A stretch of DNA of 64,000 bases from assembly GCA_964017235.1 (NCBI GenBank), contig OZ024936.1, positions 52,999,028 to 53,063,027 of the forward strand, given 5' to 3'. The stretch is from Sabellastarte sp. h YS-2021. Lineage: Eukaryota; Annelida; Polychaeta; Sabellida; Sabellidae. How positions within the stretch are numbered: position 1 is the first letter of the stretch; every line of letters starts with the position of its first letter. Positions 11,034-23,919 of the stretch are shown here, one piece after another. Position numbers and translations under genes: made by a program. Below the pieces are notes generated by a model. That model was given only the letters and a program-made list of their open reading frames with translations. It did no database searches and was not told the DNA's origin.

Positions 11034-11161
11034 CTAACAAGAACGATCTTTTTTTCTAAGACGTTGGCCCCGGGTGTGGCAACCCGAGAACAGCATGAAG
11101 TCCCACATGGTAAGCTTGTAGCTTATAAAAGCTACATTTAAGTAATTAAAATTTTCAATTT

Positions 11162-13100
11162 AGTATGTTTCCCATTTGAGTTGCTACCACAAAAATTGGA
11201 ATCCCTACGAATGGTTGAACAGTTTTTACATTAATTTAGTATGTGGTATATAATCAGCTGGGCACAGATTAGGTTATATTGCACCTTTGTTGTTTGACTT
11301 TTGAGATGTAACATCAAGTATTTTTACAAAATGAAAAACAAAATGCTGTTGTCAGCAAGATACTGGATGTACAGATTCATGTTTCTGTTATTTTAGTTGT
11401 GTGTAAATTTAGTTTGCTTCATTTGCTATTTTACTCCATATTTTATAAGTTTTTAAAGATGATATGTCAATTAAAGCTGTCCAAACAAAAGTTTGAATCG
11501 TGGTTATTCACATTTAAGTTCATTGCTATTCAATCTTTTACTGAGATATGTTCCCTAAGGTGCAAAACTGTTCTGTATTAAAGGCCCAATACAAGTTCAT
11601 GTTTTATGCCCTAAAATGCCAATTATATCTAGTCAGTGTATGTATGTCTAACAAATGGAGAAATGTTTTGTCTGTTTCCATAAATTTGGTCCTCAGTGTG
11701 TCTTCCATGTGGCTTTTTAAAATGAGAAATATTAAACAGACAAAAACAATATACCCTAAAATAGTCAGTTACAGAATGTACTGAAGAATGCTGCAGAGGT
11801 ACAATGTGTCAAATACGAAACCATACCTTTCATTTTAAGGATTTATATGTATGTGCACTATACATTCATCTCTATATAGGTTTTGTGTAGTTATTCCTAG
11901 CATCTAGGTAATTTATTGTAGGTCATCCAGATATTAAACTATTACTGCAATAAATTTTAGTATTTTATCGGGCTTTGTATCATCATTATGTGTCTGAAAA
12001 GGTCGTAATATTGATAGATTTGTTAAATTTATACCACACTTTTGTAAGTGTCCTGTTACTCATCTGTGTATTTGTTCAAACATATTTCAGGACTTTTGAA
12101 AAACTAACTCTTTTTATTGTAATTATTAAAAATCTTAAAAACTCGACAATGAGAAAATTAATTCCGAGAGTGCACACATGGGTAACAATGTTTTTATTGT
12201 ATTGTATATTTTTCAAAGAAAATAAAGTTGTTAGACCTTTCATCCATCTTTAATTTTTTAAGAAGTGAAAGAATATAAATACATTATAATTAATTAATTA
12301 TTAATTAATTAATTATTTAAAGTGTCATGGCATTTAAATGTAATGCTCCACATATTAAAACACTTAATTTGACAGATTTTGTGTACAACCATAGTGCATG
12401 TATTTTGCAGCTTTGATGTCATTATAGATGAAGGTCTGAAATTGAAATCTAGCCACAATATCATTCTTCGCATTTTTATTGGCCATGAAGTCAAATATAC
12501 AAGCCATGTGAAGTACAAAGAACACAGCACCTAATGCGGATGGAAATCATGTGCCTTGCTTCTGATCTCTAGACCGTATCCTCTTCAAAACAATGTTGGC
12601 TTTTTTCTTCTTTTTTTTTCAGGTTCCGACGTGACAAAGATTTAGGTCACCACTTATAAACTTACTGTCAAAATGCACGATTACAAGTGTCCAAATTTTA
12701 AATCAACTCTGATTTTAATCCAGTGCCTGGGATTTTATGGAAATGAATGTATCATACATTCAAATTATTAGGTTTAGGGAAAGCATTTTGTGTTGGATGG
12801 ATCATCTCGTATACTGCAATCAAGAAATTTTGCAGCTTCCTAACGTTTAGTTCGTTAGTTAATGCCATCATCTGGCTGTTGAATTGCCTTCTTATCACTT
12901 GTCAACAATAAGTGAAGGGGGATAGAGGAATACTGTCCCACCCATTTTCAGTTCACTCTAATTCTAATAGTACTTTATAGCACGTAATCTCAATCGATTT
13001 ACAGACTCCAGGGTGCATAATGCCATAAAGTAGAGATCCATAATCAGATAAGACAGAAACATTGCAGTGGCTAGCATCACAGAAAAAGACTGCAACAAGA
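11162..13100. other. Non-coding, no gene seen
   Basis: AT-rich with scattered short ORFs, none recognisable. A (TTAA/TAAT) simple repeat lies near 12287-12317. Confidence 0.5.
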
Positions 13101-13108
13101 CCAGAAAA

Positions 13109-15522
13109 CTATGGTGGGTATGCTTTTGCAAAAAGATAGGTTTTCAACTTCTTCCTGAATGAAGAGAGATTTTGTTGAGCGTACATTAGGCAGATCATGC
13201 TTAATCCTTGGGGCATCATATGCAAAGCTGAGGCCAAAATGCTTTTTAGACTTCTATACTGATGTAAAGTGAGCGACCTTAAGCAGTACACCATCAGATT
13301 AACTTCTATGATTTTTGTACAAACAATGTTTGGGTTTAAGGAAAGCATTTAGGATAACTACTTTAAGGTACTTGTACACCAATATGCTGTCTTCAAAATT
13401 CTAGGAAAACGGTTTCAGACACTGGAGCTTGTGAAGATCAAGAGTAGACAGACTTGTGTACAAGAAATTACAGTAGTTGGACAACTTAAAACCAAAGCGT
13501 CTGCAGCCAAAAGAGTAGCATCACACAAGATACCCTCTCGAGTCGCTTAGGATTTCTGGTGTAAACAAAACAAGCCTTACAGGTATTTCGGACATGGCAA
13601 GAGAAGGAAAAATCTGAGTTGAACCAAACACCAAGATTCCTAACCACCTCAGCAGGGGAGAGGAGGTTACCAAGCATATTAACTGGGAAAAATTTGTTGA
13701 GTTTTGCGTGAACAGCCCTTCAGCCAAACAGTAACTTCTGTCTTATCGGGATTAAACTTTAGCTTGTTTGCCAAAAGCCACTGTTTTATAGTTATTCAGC
13801 CTATCAAAGGTGTGAATGCCATTCTTGTGTGTAAGATGAACATATAACTGTGTATTGTCGGCATAAAAGTGGAATATTAGGCTAGGGTGATTTTCAATAA
13901 ATCGCTGAGAGGGGTAGTATATAATGAAAATAAGATTGCTCCCAGAACAGAGTATTTGGACACGCCATACAACATCCTTTTAACATTGGATAAAACAGAC
14001 AAATGTACTGATAGTGATCAGAGAAGTAAGACCTGTCTAGAACCACACCACCAACACCACACCAGGAACTCAAGTCAATGAGCATACTATTATCAATGGT
14101 GTCAAATCCTGCAGATTGGTCCAGAATCACAGTCGTTGCTTCACATCAAGCAAGAGCAAGATGGACTTTATTCTTAATTGACAGCAATGCAGTTTTAAAC
14201 TGACATTGTTAATTAAGTCCATTGGGAATGACATGATCATTTAACTTAGAAGTCACTACATACTCCACATGTTTAGAGATGAAGCCCAAGCCAGAGACAG
14301 GTCAGTGGTTTATGAATTATTGAGGTGGTGGAGAGGCCTTTTTAATCAATGGAGGGACAATAACTTTTTTAAAGCCAGCTGGGACAACACCTACAGATAG
14401 GGAACAGTTAGAAAAAGGGTCTCGGATCTTATTTTGTGTGAAAAAAGTCACAAAACAATTGGAAAGACCTGAGAATCATGAGAAGGAAGTACTTTTTGTT
14501 CAGGAACAGAGTGTAATGCAGAGACCTGCCACAGTGTCTTTGAATCATGAGCATTAGCACTGATAAGATTTTTATAATAGTTGGATTTATTCATGTTGAT
14601 AAAAGAGTTGCACCAGACAATCTGCAGAGCCTAGCGCAATTTTGTGGAGACTTGTCATTGTGTCAGATACATTCAAACTGACACATGACAGCTTTGACCA
14701 GCAACTAGGAGTCTAAAAGCCATCCAGCAGAACCTTTGGTAAAAGTTTTGGACACCATAGGAGCATGTTTATCGAGCAAGCCACGTAAATCCCTTGTGAA
14801 TTGCTTATAGAGGGCACTGACTGTATTTCAGGAGATATTGAAAATAAGTAATTAACAAGGTCACTCAGGCTCTGCACTATCTTTGTTTATTTTATTTATT
14901 GGGGTTGACATTGCTTTCAACACTGTATAGGTCATATCACAACGTGAAGTTTTATGGTCAGAGCAAACCTGTACATACAGTTGGTCAAGATTCTGTATTG
15001 TAAGCTGCTGACCATAGGTAAGAAAACTACCAACTTTGCCACATATAGGGTTCGGGATTTGAACCACCAATCTCAGAGGTGGGAGGCTTGTTTGTTAGCA
15101 TTTTATTGAAGTCACCACACATAAAAAATGAACTGAACACAGGTACTCGAAGAGAAAAACTGGTCCCCACAGTTGACAGCTCTGAAAGAGATGGGACCAG
15201 GGTTTACTGAAATACCACCACACAGTAAAAGCAGGACGGATAGGCCACTAAACTTAGCAATACAAGTGAACTGATTAACATTTCTGCAACAGTTTTCCTG
15301 TCTGTAGGATTGAGGGAGAATGCTGGAATGATGAGCGGTCTTAAACAATTCTATAGTTTTGCGTGACATGTTCACTGAAAAAAGGAACAGGAAGACGAGA
15401 CAAGGAGAAAACATTACTGAGCAAAAGGAATAGGCATACTCCAGTGGCCTTAACCTCAAAAGAAAGTGTCTGTGGGGAGTTCGAGCAATTGAAATCTTAA
15501 TGCTCAGTCCTCTAAGCATCAA
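13109..15522 (-). pseudogene. L2/CR1-like LINE relic (minus strand)
   Basis: Read right to left on the minus strand, pieces appear in the order of a LINE ORF2. Near 15190-15260 there is a Leu-rich stretch ending GGISVNPGP, typical of the segment before the endonuclease. Near 13980-14130 comes the RT palm block (SAGFDTIDNSMLIDL), resembling SAAFDTIDHTILLDTL in the intact relative at 30.3 kb. Near 13560-13677 comes LGNLLSPAEVVRNLGVWFNSDF, and at 13109-13160 the C-terminal SSFRKKLKTYLFAKAYPP. Stops and frameshifts separate all pieces, and a SINE sits inside (14882-15091). It is an old, dead copy of the clade represented at 29092-31200. Confidence 0.8.
14882..15091 (-). repeat. tRNA-derived SINE type B, diverged copy
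   Basis: Minus-strand copy, with an inverted AAATAAATAAA-type tail at the left. Recognisable words are CTTTCAACACTGTATAGGTC and, at the right, the inverted B-box region and GAGGTGGGAGGC. It is more diverged than the copies at 23.9, 26.5 and 39.1 kb. Confidence 0.75.
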
Positions 15523-15542
15523 ACAGTTAAGCCTTATGCAGG

Positions 15543-16100
15543 TGTTCCACTGGAGCCGACAGGCCAGTAACTATGCATTTTTGGAGAGTCGGGACCAATG
15601 TTTAAATGGTCGGTTGCAAGTTCCTGGCCTGTCGGGGAGAGTCGGTGAAATATCAAACTTGTTTGATATTTCTACGACCGTTGCAGACCCTTGTATCTGA
15701 CCCTAATTTCAGGCCCCTAGCAACAGGCCTGTTCGTTACCTTAACGGTTAATGAAACAAGGCCTGTCTGTAACAAGTGTCCGTCTTGTCCCAAATATGGA
15801 CTTCCAGACTGTACGTGATGACTCACCGACTGTGCGGGAAGTGTTACAGTACCATGGGTAACTTTAGCCAGCCTGTCTGTAAGTGTTCCCGACAGACCTG
15901 TAAAGTTTACAGGCTGGTTGGTAACTTTAACCGACTGAGTCCTAGAGTCCGGAAAATTTGTATCCAACAGGCCTTAAACTGAAACAGAGAAGCTGTAAAC
16001 AACAACCAACAGGCCTGTAACACTAACAGACAAGCCGGGAACTGTAACCAACAGGCCGGCAATATTTTTGTGTCTTACGGCCTGTTGGCTTCAAAATCTG
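15543..16100. repeat. Repeat with GTTCCAC end and internal reiterations
   Basis: The left edge GGTGTTCCACTGG resembles the TIR of the insert at 27700-28410 (GGTGTTCCACCA). Both also contain a palindrome built on AAATATCAAAC/GTTTGAT (here near 15649-15672). The interior repeats variants of AACAGGCCTGTAAC on both strands. I could not find a matching right TIR, so this may be a truncated MITE. Confidence 0.5.
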
Positions 16101-16337
16101 TGGGTATAAAAAGGCGAGTCAGTAGACAATCTGCATATATTTGGACTTTGACTTGTCGAGAGACAACTGGTGTGCAGCTTTTCTTTAGGTTTTTATTTTT
16201 TGTTTGTAAATTAGCTTAAGTTTTGAGCTAGGCTGGACTGGTTGGGAGTGAAATCTATTCTTCTGTGAGGTTTCACTTTTATTTTTAAGTTTTTGTTTTT
16301 TAAAACAAGTTGTACAATAGAATGATTGATCAGCATG

Positions 16338-17955
16338 CCTAGGGGCAGAAGGAGAAAGATTGAAGTACCAACTAACACTCAACCACAGTTTGAGTTAGGA
16401 GATACAGCTGAGGATATAGAGAGGAGGGAGAGAGACTAGAGAGATGAGAGAGAGAGGAGAGAGCAGGAAGAGAGGGACAGAGAGAGGATGGAGAGAGAGA
16501 GGAGGGAGAGTTTTTATTTTTTTTTATTTATTTATTTGGGGTTTTACGTCACTTTCAACACTGTACAGGTCATATGAAGACGGGTAGTTGGAAGGGCAGA
16601 GGAAACCAGTACAAAGAACCAAATAAACAAACAAATAAACAAAGAGGAGGGAGAGAGCCAGGAAAGGGGAGAGAAGAGAGTGCGAACTGACACGGATACT
16701 GATGTAGAATCAACTCAATCCAGACAGAAGAAGGGCAGATGAAGTCCATTTTCCTGAGTGATTCAGACTAAGAAGCCATCGTGGAGTTTGTTAAACAGCA
16801 CAAGGAACTTTATGACAAGACCAACGACAGTTTCAAAGACAAGTAGAAGAAAGAACGACTTTGGGAGCAGCTAGCAGCTACCAGAAACTTGCCTATCAAG
16901 ACTGTGAAGAAGTGGTTTGAGACTCAACATACCAGATATGCTCACTCAGACGAAGTCAGGACAAGCAGCTGAGAAGAGCACAGAACAGACCTGGCTGAAG
17001 GACAGTTTCAGTTTTCTACGAGGTCACATTAGAAGGAAGGGAGTTTCCAAGTCTTCTGCATTCAAGTCACCCCCGAGGCCTTCTGCAGCCGCAGCCTCAG
17101 CTTCAGTTCCGGATACATCCAAAGACACAGAATCTGAGATGGAAATCAGCATTGCATCAGATGTTACTCATCAGCCTTCGAGCACCAGTCCCAAGTGACG
17201 ACAGCCTCCAGTTCCGACTACCACCACTTTTGCAGATCCAGCATTAGATCAGTTCCAGCAGATGAGGTCCATAATTTCCACATTTCTGGGTGCATGTCAG
17301 GACCCCGCTCCAAATCCTAAACTGTCGTTCTGCAACTATTTCCACTCTGAGATTGAAAACCTGGAAGAAAGGGACTTTTTCACCTTCAGGAATGACACAG
17401 TGAAGCTTCTCAGTGAAATACAGTACAAGGTCAAAGAACACAAGAGACAGGTCACCAAAAGTCAAGAGGTCACCACATATCAACTTCCAGAAGCACCGAA
17501 GGCCACAGCAGGATGTGAATATACTCACCATACCGGAAACTCATCCAGTCTCCATTCCAGTTGTGCAGCCTACACAGACAGCCACAGGAGAGCCTGTTAC
17601 AGTGATTGCCAAAGCACAGCAACCATCAAGGCCTTCATCAGCGTCAGCACAGCCAACTTCTTACGTAGTTGTGGATGACCAACAGCCTGGGACTTCCAGA
17701 CAGATGATTTTCAACCCACCTTCAGTTGCAGATTCACAACAGGAGGAAAGTCAGCACAACACTTCTGGATCATCCAGTCTCTTTGGAGCTATTCTTCAGT
17801 ATCAGCAGATGGACACACCACGGCCATTTTCACCCTCTCAACTTCAACTTCAACCAGCACCGTCACCAGTGCCATCTTCCACTCATCATGAACCGTCAAG
17901 ACCTCCCAGTCAGTCCAGCCAGCAGAGGCAGAGTCAGCCCAAATCAACGGATTAG
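16338..17955 (+). pseudogene. MADF/Myb-SANT-like gene relic
   Basis: The N-terminus reads MPRGRRRKIEVP then an Arg/Glu-rich low-complexity stretch with a stop at 16437. At about 16760-16920 a MADF/Myb-SANT-like helix block is readable: EAIVEFVKQHKELYD, then ERLWEQLAATRNLPIKTVKK. Stops (TAA near 16769, TAG near 16844) and a frameshift near 16930 break it before SFSFLRGHIRRKG. A Ser/Pro/Gln-rich linker follows, then a BESS-like segment (FCNYFHSEIENLEERDFFTF) at about 17325-17390. The family includes sequence-specific DNA-binding proteins and accessory proteins of PIF/Harbinger transposons. No nuclease ORF is seen nearby, so the transposon link is only a possibility. Confidence 0.65.
16511..16642 (-). 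repeat. 5'-truncated SINE type B with 13-bp TSD
   Basis: Minus strand; the inverted tail (TTTATTTATTTATTTGGGG) is at the left. It is flanked by AGAGGAGGGAGAG at 16498-16510 and 16643-16655, a classic LINE-mobilised insertion, into the Arg/Glu-rich part of the MADF relic. Confidence 0.85.
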
Positions 17956-20940
17956 CCCGCACAAGTCACACCAAAACCGGCCCTTCTTAGGGCCACCTGA
18001 ATCTTCAAAAAACAATTAACAAGCTGCATGTCTATGCCCAAAAACAGAAAAAGCACACCGTCCAATACTTACACCTCCCCACAGTACACTAAATATTGTA
18101 CGGATGAATGAGTGAATGTTAAACAAATATTAATAAAGTTCCACCGCAAAACAGAGAAAAAAAACGAATGAAAAATAATCCCCTACCACATCAAAGTAAA
18201 ACCACCCCCTCCCCCAACAAAAATCCATTTTAAAAAACACCCCCCTCCCAAAAAAACCAAGAACTTTGTCAGTCAGGCTATGTCACATATAAGGGCATTC
18301 TGCCAGCATATCTTTTAAAGAGGACAATGTTGTCTCTGGAGATCAGTGGTTCGCACAAACAAGCAAACTGAATAAGTAATAAAGTTTCCAAAAACTTTTG
18401 CAAAGTCTGCACTCAGCTCACCTGCGGGTGATCTTATTTACACAAGTTTCAGTTCAGGCTAAAGTTGTTACTTGTAGTCCTACCCCTCTGACTTCTTCTA
18501 ATTGGTATTCTATATTCAAGATGAGGGGTAGCACTTTTTGACATGTAAATGGATATCTTCTATAAGAGTAGAGATGATGTTGAATTCTGTATCTGTTTTA
18601 AGGTTAGTAATTACACTTTTTGTTGTGAGGCTTGAAGGATGATCAATCTCATACCATACTGAATAACTGTCAAATCTGACTAGGTAGTGCTTGCTATGCC
18701 ATTCAAATAAATCTGTTGCTGCTATCCCAAATTGTGTTTGTGGGACAGGAAATGAAATGTATGCTTCCTTTTGCAGATGTGGTTCTTATAACTGGCATGG
18801 GGAACAATTCTCTTTGTAATAGTGTATAGTGTTTATCATTTCCAGATGTAGATTGTTCTGCAAGTCTCTTTGTAGCTTGTACTCTAAAGTGGACAGAATA
18901 TAGTTGCTTCAGAATGTCTTGAAATAGTGGTTATGGCATACCTATACACTGATCTTTAAATATGATTCCAATTTGGACAACAAGTTCATGACACAGAGAA
19001 TAGTATGGTCATGTGCTCTTTTGTGGATAATCCCGAGTGTTTGAATGTCCTGTTTACTTTGGCAATCAGCCATTGGCTGAATGTCCTTTGGTTATTTTGC
19101 CATTCAACCTTTGGCATGTTTAGTCAGAATCTGTTGCAGATAGATTTCAGGTTGATGAATTTTTAGTGGCATTTGGCAGGATATTGAGACACTGAACATT
19201 GGCTTTTGTCTGTTTGATGAGCTATAAGCTCCGTGAACTATTTAATAGGCTAGAGTCTCATTTGTTATCGGAATTAACAAGACAAATCGCTCCACCAACT
19301 AAGAACGGCCATGCACCACCACCCACCGAATGAAGAAAGAGCTCTCAATCTGTCAATCCTAGCAGTGTCTGGGCCGGGTGATCTAACTTAAAATTATTTT
19401 TTGTTATTTTCAATGTAGAAGTAATTCATAATGAGAAAGTATCACCCAAGCAATATTGAAAAAGATACCTTGAAAGATGTTGATCAAAGAGTGCCGACAG
19501 TTTGGGCTTTTACTAAAAAAACTTTGTAATTTTAAAGGTCAGATGTCACACTCTCCTCAACATGTAACAAAAATGTTGTATATTATATACTAGTTAAAAA
19601 TTAAATAATGTGGTATGGTGTTATGGTCACGGGGAAAGCATGGTAGCAATTACTGGTTGCTTTGAAGTTGCAACAGGAAAAGACAAAATTTAACTTAACA
19701 AATTTATTTAACAATTAAAAATAATGATTACAGTCAACTGGTATGCTCTCAATTGTACACACAATGTTTCAACAATGAAACCAATCTGACCTGACCACTG
19801 GAACTGACAGTTAAGTTTGTCCACTGTTTCCAGCAATCTGTCCTGTAATCTGTTCAATTTCCACTAACACACAGATATCTGTATCCTATGATTTGTTCAA
19901 TGTTCAGTAACACAGAATGTCCTTATCTTGTGATCCCTTTGATATCCAATCACACAAAATGTCTGTATAGAGATAACCAGAGAGTTTGCACAACTGTACT
20001 GTCAACTCCAAGATATGGATAATATCCAAAATGCGGTAAATCCACTCTGTTATATGAATGCACAGTATCCAAAGTACAGTAAATCTATCTGGACAATGTA
20101 CCCAGTTCACTCCAGTAAAGGTTCATAACAACACAAGTAGTTTATATACACTTGATATTAGTTCTAAGACAGCAAAGTACAGCTTTCCTTATAGCCAGCG
20201 AATACTAAGTTCATGTGTGGTCAGATGTACAGTCCTTAAATATGGTTATGGAAATTCTAGAATCTTTTCGAACTAACTTGAATATAATACCAGTCACCAG
20301 ATCAAGTGAGGAAGTTCTAGAACCTACAGGTAGTTTATAGGGTTTCCCCAAGTCTATTAATAGCATCACTGGGGTTAGCCTAGAGGGTTTCCCACCAGTC
20401 TATAAATAGATCAATAAACATCAGTACCACATAGCACAAAATCAATTACTCCCTTACTTTCAGTGTTAATACATACCTATAAAGTTTAGATTAAGTAATG
20501 CACAGACACAGTGCCTATATATTTAACCATAGTTATTGCAGACAATTCTTTTTGTAACCTCCAGAAAAAGTGTTTTAAGAAGCAGAGTTTTCTGTTAAAT
20601 TTTCTACCGGCTTCATTTCCTGATATGTGATGAGAAACTGCTGTGACATCACTATTCTTCTGTGTGTATTTATAGTTACAAACAGTATATTTCTAACTTA
20701 TTTTTGCTTACAGGAAGCATCTCTGTGTACTTTTGTATTTAGCTTTGCTAAAGATTCCAGTTTCTTTGTAATTATGAAAAACCTTCAGTTTACAGAATCA
20801 AGTTACACGCTATATAATGCACTTTGACATGGTGTTTACATGAACACATTTCTAAGAGAGTGTTTAATGAGCTTATATTTTCTTTATGAAAACCAATTTT
20901 TATGTGCATGTTTGAAAGAGATATGATACAGATTTTTATC
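17956..20940. other. Non-coding, no gene seen
   Basis: A C-rich, A-rich low-complexity stretch (18160-18260) follows the MADF relic. Around 20325-20410 'agggtttccc(c)a...agtctat' occurs twice. No ORF or known element was recognised. Confidence 0.5.
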
Positions 20941-21240
20941 TGCCACTGTGGCCTAGCGGGTAACACACTTGTCTAGGAACTCAGAGGATGTGGGTTCAAT
21001 CCCAGGTACAGGCAGATACATAGTGGCTCGGATGACCACTTAAAATGGCGGTCTTTGTCATTGGCTCCTATCCCCAGTGGTAGGTTAAAGAACCTCAAGG
21101 ACGTTGATAAATGGTCATCCTTGAGCCTCTATCTTCAAGTCAGGGGAATGTCAGTTACTTGTGAGTTGGGGCTCCCCCCCCCCCTCCGCCTTCCACCTTC
21201 ACCTGACATCAAGTTGAGAAAGCAGGGAGGAATCTAGGAA
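20941..21240 (+). repeat. tRNA-derived SINE type A
   Basis: The head is tRNA-like: A-box region GTGGCCTAGCGGGTAACAC and B box GGGTTCAATCCC. A body follows that also appears inverted at 38312-38527 (for example AGAACCTC, ATGGTCATCC and GAGCCTCTATCTT). RNA polymerase III would transcribe such a head. The body argues for a SINE rather than a tRNA gene. Confidence 0.85.
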
Positions 21241-22612
21241 TACATGTTGCATAAAAAATGTATCTTCTGTAAATTAAGTTATCATGCTGAACATAAATTA
21301 TTTCAGTTTCTAAAATCACACTCAAAACAACAGGTTGGTATCAGGTATATTAGGAAAGGCAGTTGCACAACAATGTCAGGCTAATGTGGAGTCAATTTCT
21401 ACCAAAGCAATAAAATTAAAATATTTCTCGTATGTATCTCACTGGCTCTTTTAATATTTTATGACAGCTTAGAATGTTAGATAAATTCCTTCATCTCATA
21501 CTTTGTGTGATGCTGCCTGTTAGATCAGTGATACATACACAGTAAATGAGTTCACAAAGTACATATATAATTTTCTTTTAGAAACTGAACATAAACAGAT
21601 ATAAAAAATTAGAAGTTGCTGTCTCTGAAATAGGAAAGAGAAACGTAGCTGATTCCAGTCTCATGAACACTTGGTGGATATTGAATACCAAGTAGTTATT
21701 CTAAATTTCCAAAGAAAGCACAAATTTCTAAGGACAAAAATAAAAAAATAAACCAAAATAAAAAAATCCTTCCATGACACAAATAATAGATTTTCTACTA
21801 TCTAAAATGTTGAAAGCTTAAAAGTTGAAATTTCACTAAAATTTAGAAATGATAAAAAAAAGTATGCAAAGTTCATCCCATGTCACTAAGATCTGACAAA
21901 TTTTCTCAGGCCAGGATAAATTGTTGAATGATATGGCTTGCTAAACCTTATGTAACACACCGTTTTATCCCTTATAGAGAACAGTATAATGGCTTTTATT
22001 TTTTAAAGCAAGTATCTTTTATGGTGGTCTTTCAACAGGTAAAATCTTCAGCTATTTTAGCTTAATCTTTGTTGTATGTCTGACCGTTATGTGATTTTTG
22101 TGTCGAAAGGGCAAATCATAAACAGGCTGTAGGCAGATCTTAGTTTAGGAAATCGCTGATAAATCCCATGACTAAGAATTAATCAGTTATACTATTGTTG
22201 CTCATAGGCAAACATTAACAATGACAGGATGGGAGTCTTAAGATAAAATACTATAATTAAGGAAAAATATATAATTTTCAACAAGAACTCTTTTATTGTG
22301 AATTCGGGAGAACATTATTTTTGTCTAAAACTTGTTTTATACTTAGTCAAAACTGTGGGCTCACTGAAATCTGATTATTAAACACACTATGTTAAATTAT
22401 TCAAATCTGCCAAACTTGTGACCATCAGGCAGTGTCAGTCCAACGACAGAATGGTATCTATGGAAGAAAGAATTTAAATTATAGGTTCATTGGAAGTATA
22501 ATTTCCTGTCAAAAAATATGCCTCCAATTATTATGGAAGGAGAATCATCCACTATCTTTAGCCATAGACACTGGGTTTTTCACAGATATTGATACCACAT
22601 TAAAGTATAATA
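21241..22612. other. Non-coding, no gene seen
   Basis: AT-rich DNA without recognisable ORFs or elements. Confidence 0.5.
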
Positions 22613-22615
22613 TAC

Positions 22616-22741
22616 TGGGGCAGTATTCATAAAAGGGATTAGAGAAAGATGAGTGAAAAATTAGCTAAAGATTAAACCTTTCATAGTTAAGCTAATTTTT
22701 GGCTCATCTTTCGCTTATCCCTTTGTGAATACAGCCCCTGC
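22616..22741. mobile_element. Near-palindromic MITE (GGGGC-GTATTCA ends)
   Basis: The left arm GGGGCAGTATTCATAAAAGG mirrors the right arm, whose reverse complement reads GGGGCTGTATTCACAAAGGG. The two halves pair almost throughout (GATGAGTGAAAAATTAGCT against its inverse). The ends resemble those of the larger element at 46049-49797. Confidence 0.8.
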
Positions 22742-23919
22742 ATAGGTACTTTCAGGTAGCATTTATGTACATACATGGACACAGTTTAAACTTAAGCCCC
22801 TTTTCTGAATTATTTTTTTTAAAAAAAATACCTTTCATTTTTCAATTTCCTTTTCATGTTTTCATTTTGATTGAAGAGTATTTTTGAGAAAGTAATAGCA
22901 CCCCAGCAGGCACACAACTTTGAAATCTGGTTGAGTCCAACGTAGAAATCTAGTTGAAATACGTGTAGATTTTGCAAACCATTTTTGGGTGGATCCAACG
23001 AATGAATTCATGTTGAAACAAATGTTGAAATCAGGTTGAATTCAATTTGTGAAATCTTGTTGAAATATGTGTAGATTTTGCAAACTGTTTTTGGTTGAAT
23101 CCAATGTATGAAATAGGGTTGAATTCAATGGGTGAAATCAGGTTTTTTTTACACTGTCTTATTTATTTGAATCATTGTAGCTTGTGTGTTATAATTATAG
23201 CTTCTTAATAATATTATACAATCACTAACCATATAGATATTTTACAATTTAGATACAACTTCACAGTAATTAATTCTTTCCAAGATGACGTTTTCATGAG
23301 TCATTATGTATTCAATATTCTATTTCTGATGACATTGTAATACAGTAATGACACATAATTTTACATCAGCTTTCAAATATAACTGCTCAAGAGATGTAAA
23401 TCCATATTTCCAACTAGATATCCATTTTTATGTCATTAATAGGACCGGTATTATTCAATGTCTTCAATTGAAATTCTTTTTGTGAAATTTTAAAATAAAT
23501 TTATACTTTTTTCTTTCTAAAAACGAACAATTGTGACATTATTTATATGTTCAAGTATTTTATCCAATGACTTTCTTTTAAATGTTTTATTAGGCTGACT
23601 ATAATTATACTGTAACTAAAAAGAAGCTATAATCATGTAGAAAGCCACAATGCTTAGTTCAGATGTCATATAAACTGAAAAAAACACAAAAAATAGTCAC
23701 ATTTGTAGAACTCCACCCATTACTTCCCACCTTAATTACTTCTCAGTTCTGACCACAGAAAACAGACCTTTGAACAAGGGTAAACCTGCAATTGAACAAG
23801 GGTAAACCCCCACCTCCACCCCTGCTATGTTAATTATCTAATTACTTTTAGTCACAGGCCTAATGTTCTGTGTAGCAGGGTAAAGGTCAGAAAAACTAGG
23901 AACCCCCATTACCTCACTG

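Larger units (their letters stand above)
1136..11161 (+). mobile_element. DIRS-like tyrosine-recombinase retrotransposon
   Basis: The element has a gag-like ORF, a reverse transcriptase/RNase H ORF overlapping its end, and a tyrosine recombinase instead of a DDE integrase, in the DIRS order. The ends are inverted (1136-1201 against 10968-11033, 65 of 66 matching) rather than LTRs. A 64-nt stretch at 10842-10905 is the exact reverse complement of 11098-11161, placed like the internal complementary region of DIRS elements. I infer that the right end extends to about 11161. The copy is dead: gag has a frameshift near 2345, a stop at 2592-2594 and a 3.7-kb insertion at 3192, and the recombinase has a frameshift near 9396. 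RT is still open, so inactivation looks recent. DIRS elements are thought to replicate through a circular DNA intermediate that the recombinase inserts. Confidence 0.9.

Noticed and set aside
15653-15967. 104-codon minus-strand ORF
   Set aside because: Arises from reiterated CAGGCCTGT-type words in a repeat; no domain.
20944-21014. Functional tRNA gene
   Set aside because: A- and B-box words are present but the stems pair poorly, and the same head plus a long shared body occurs at 38312-38527, so it is a SINE.
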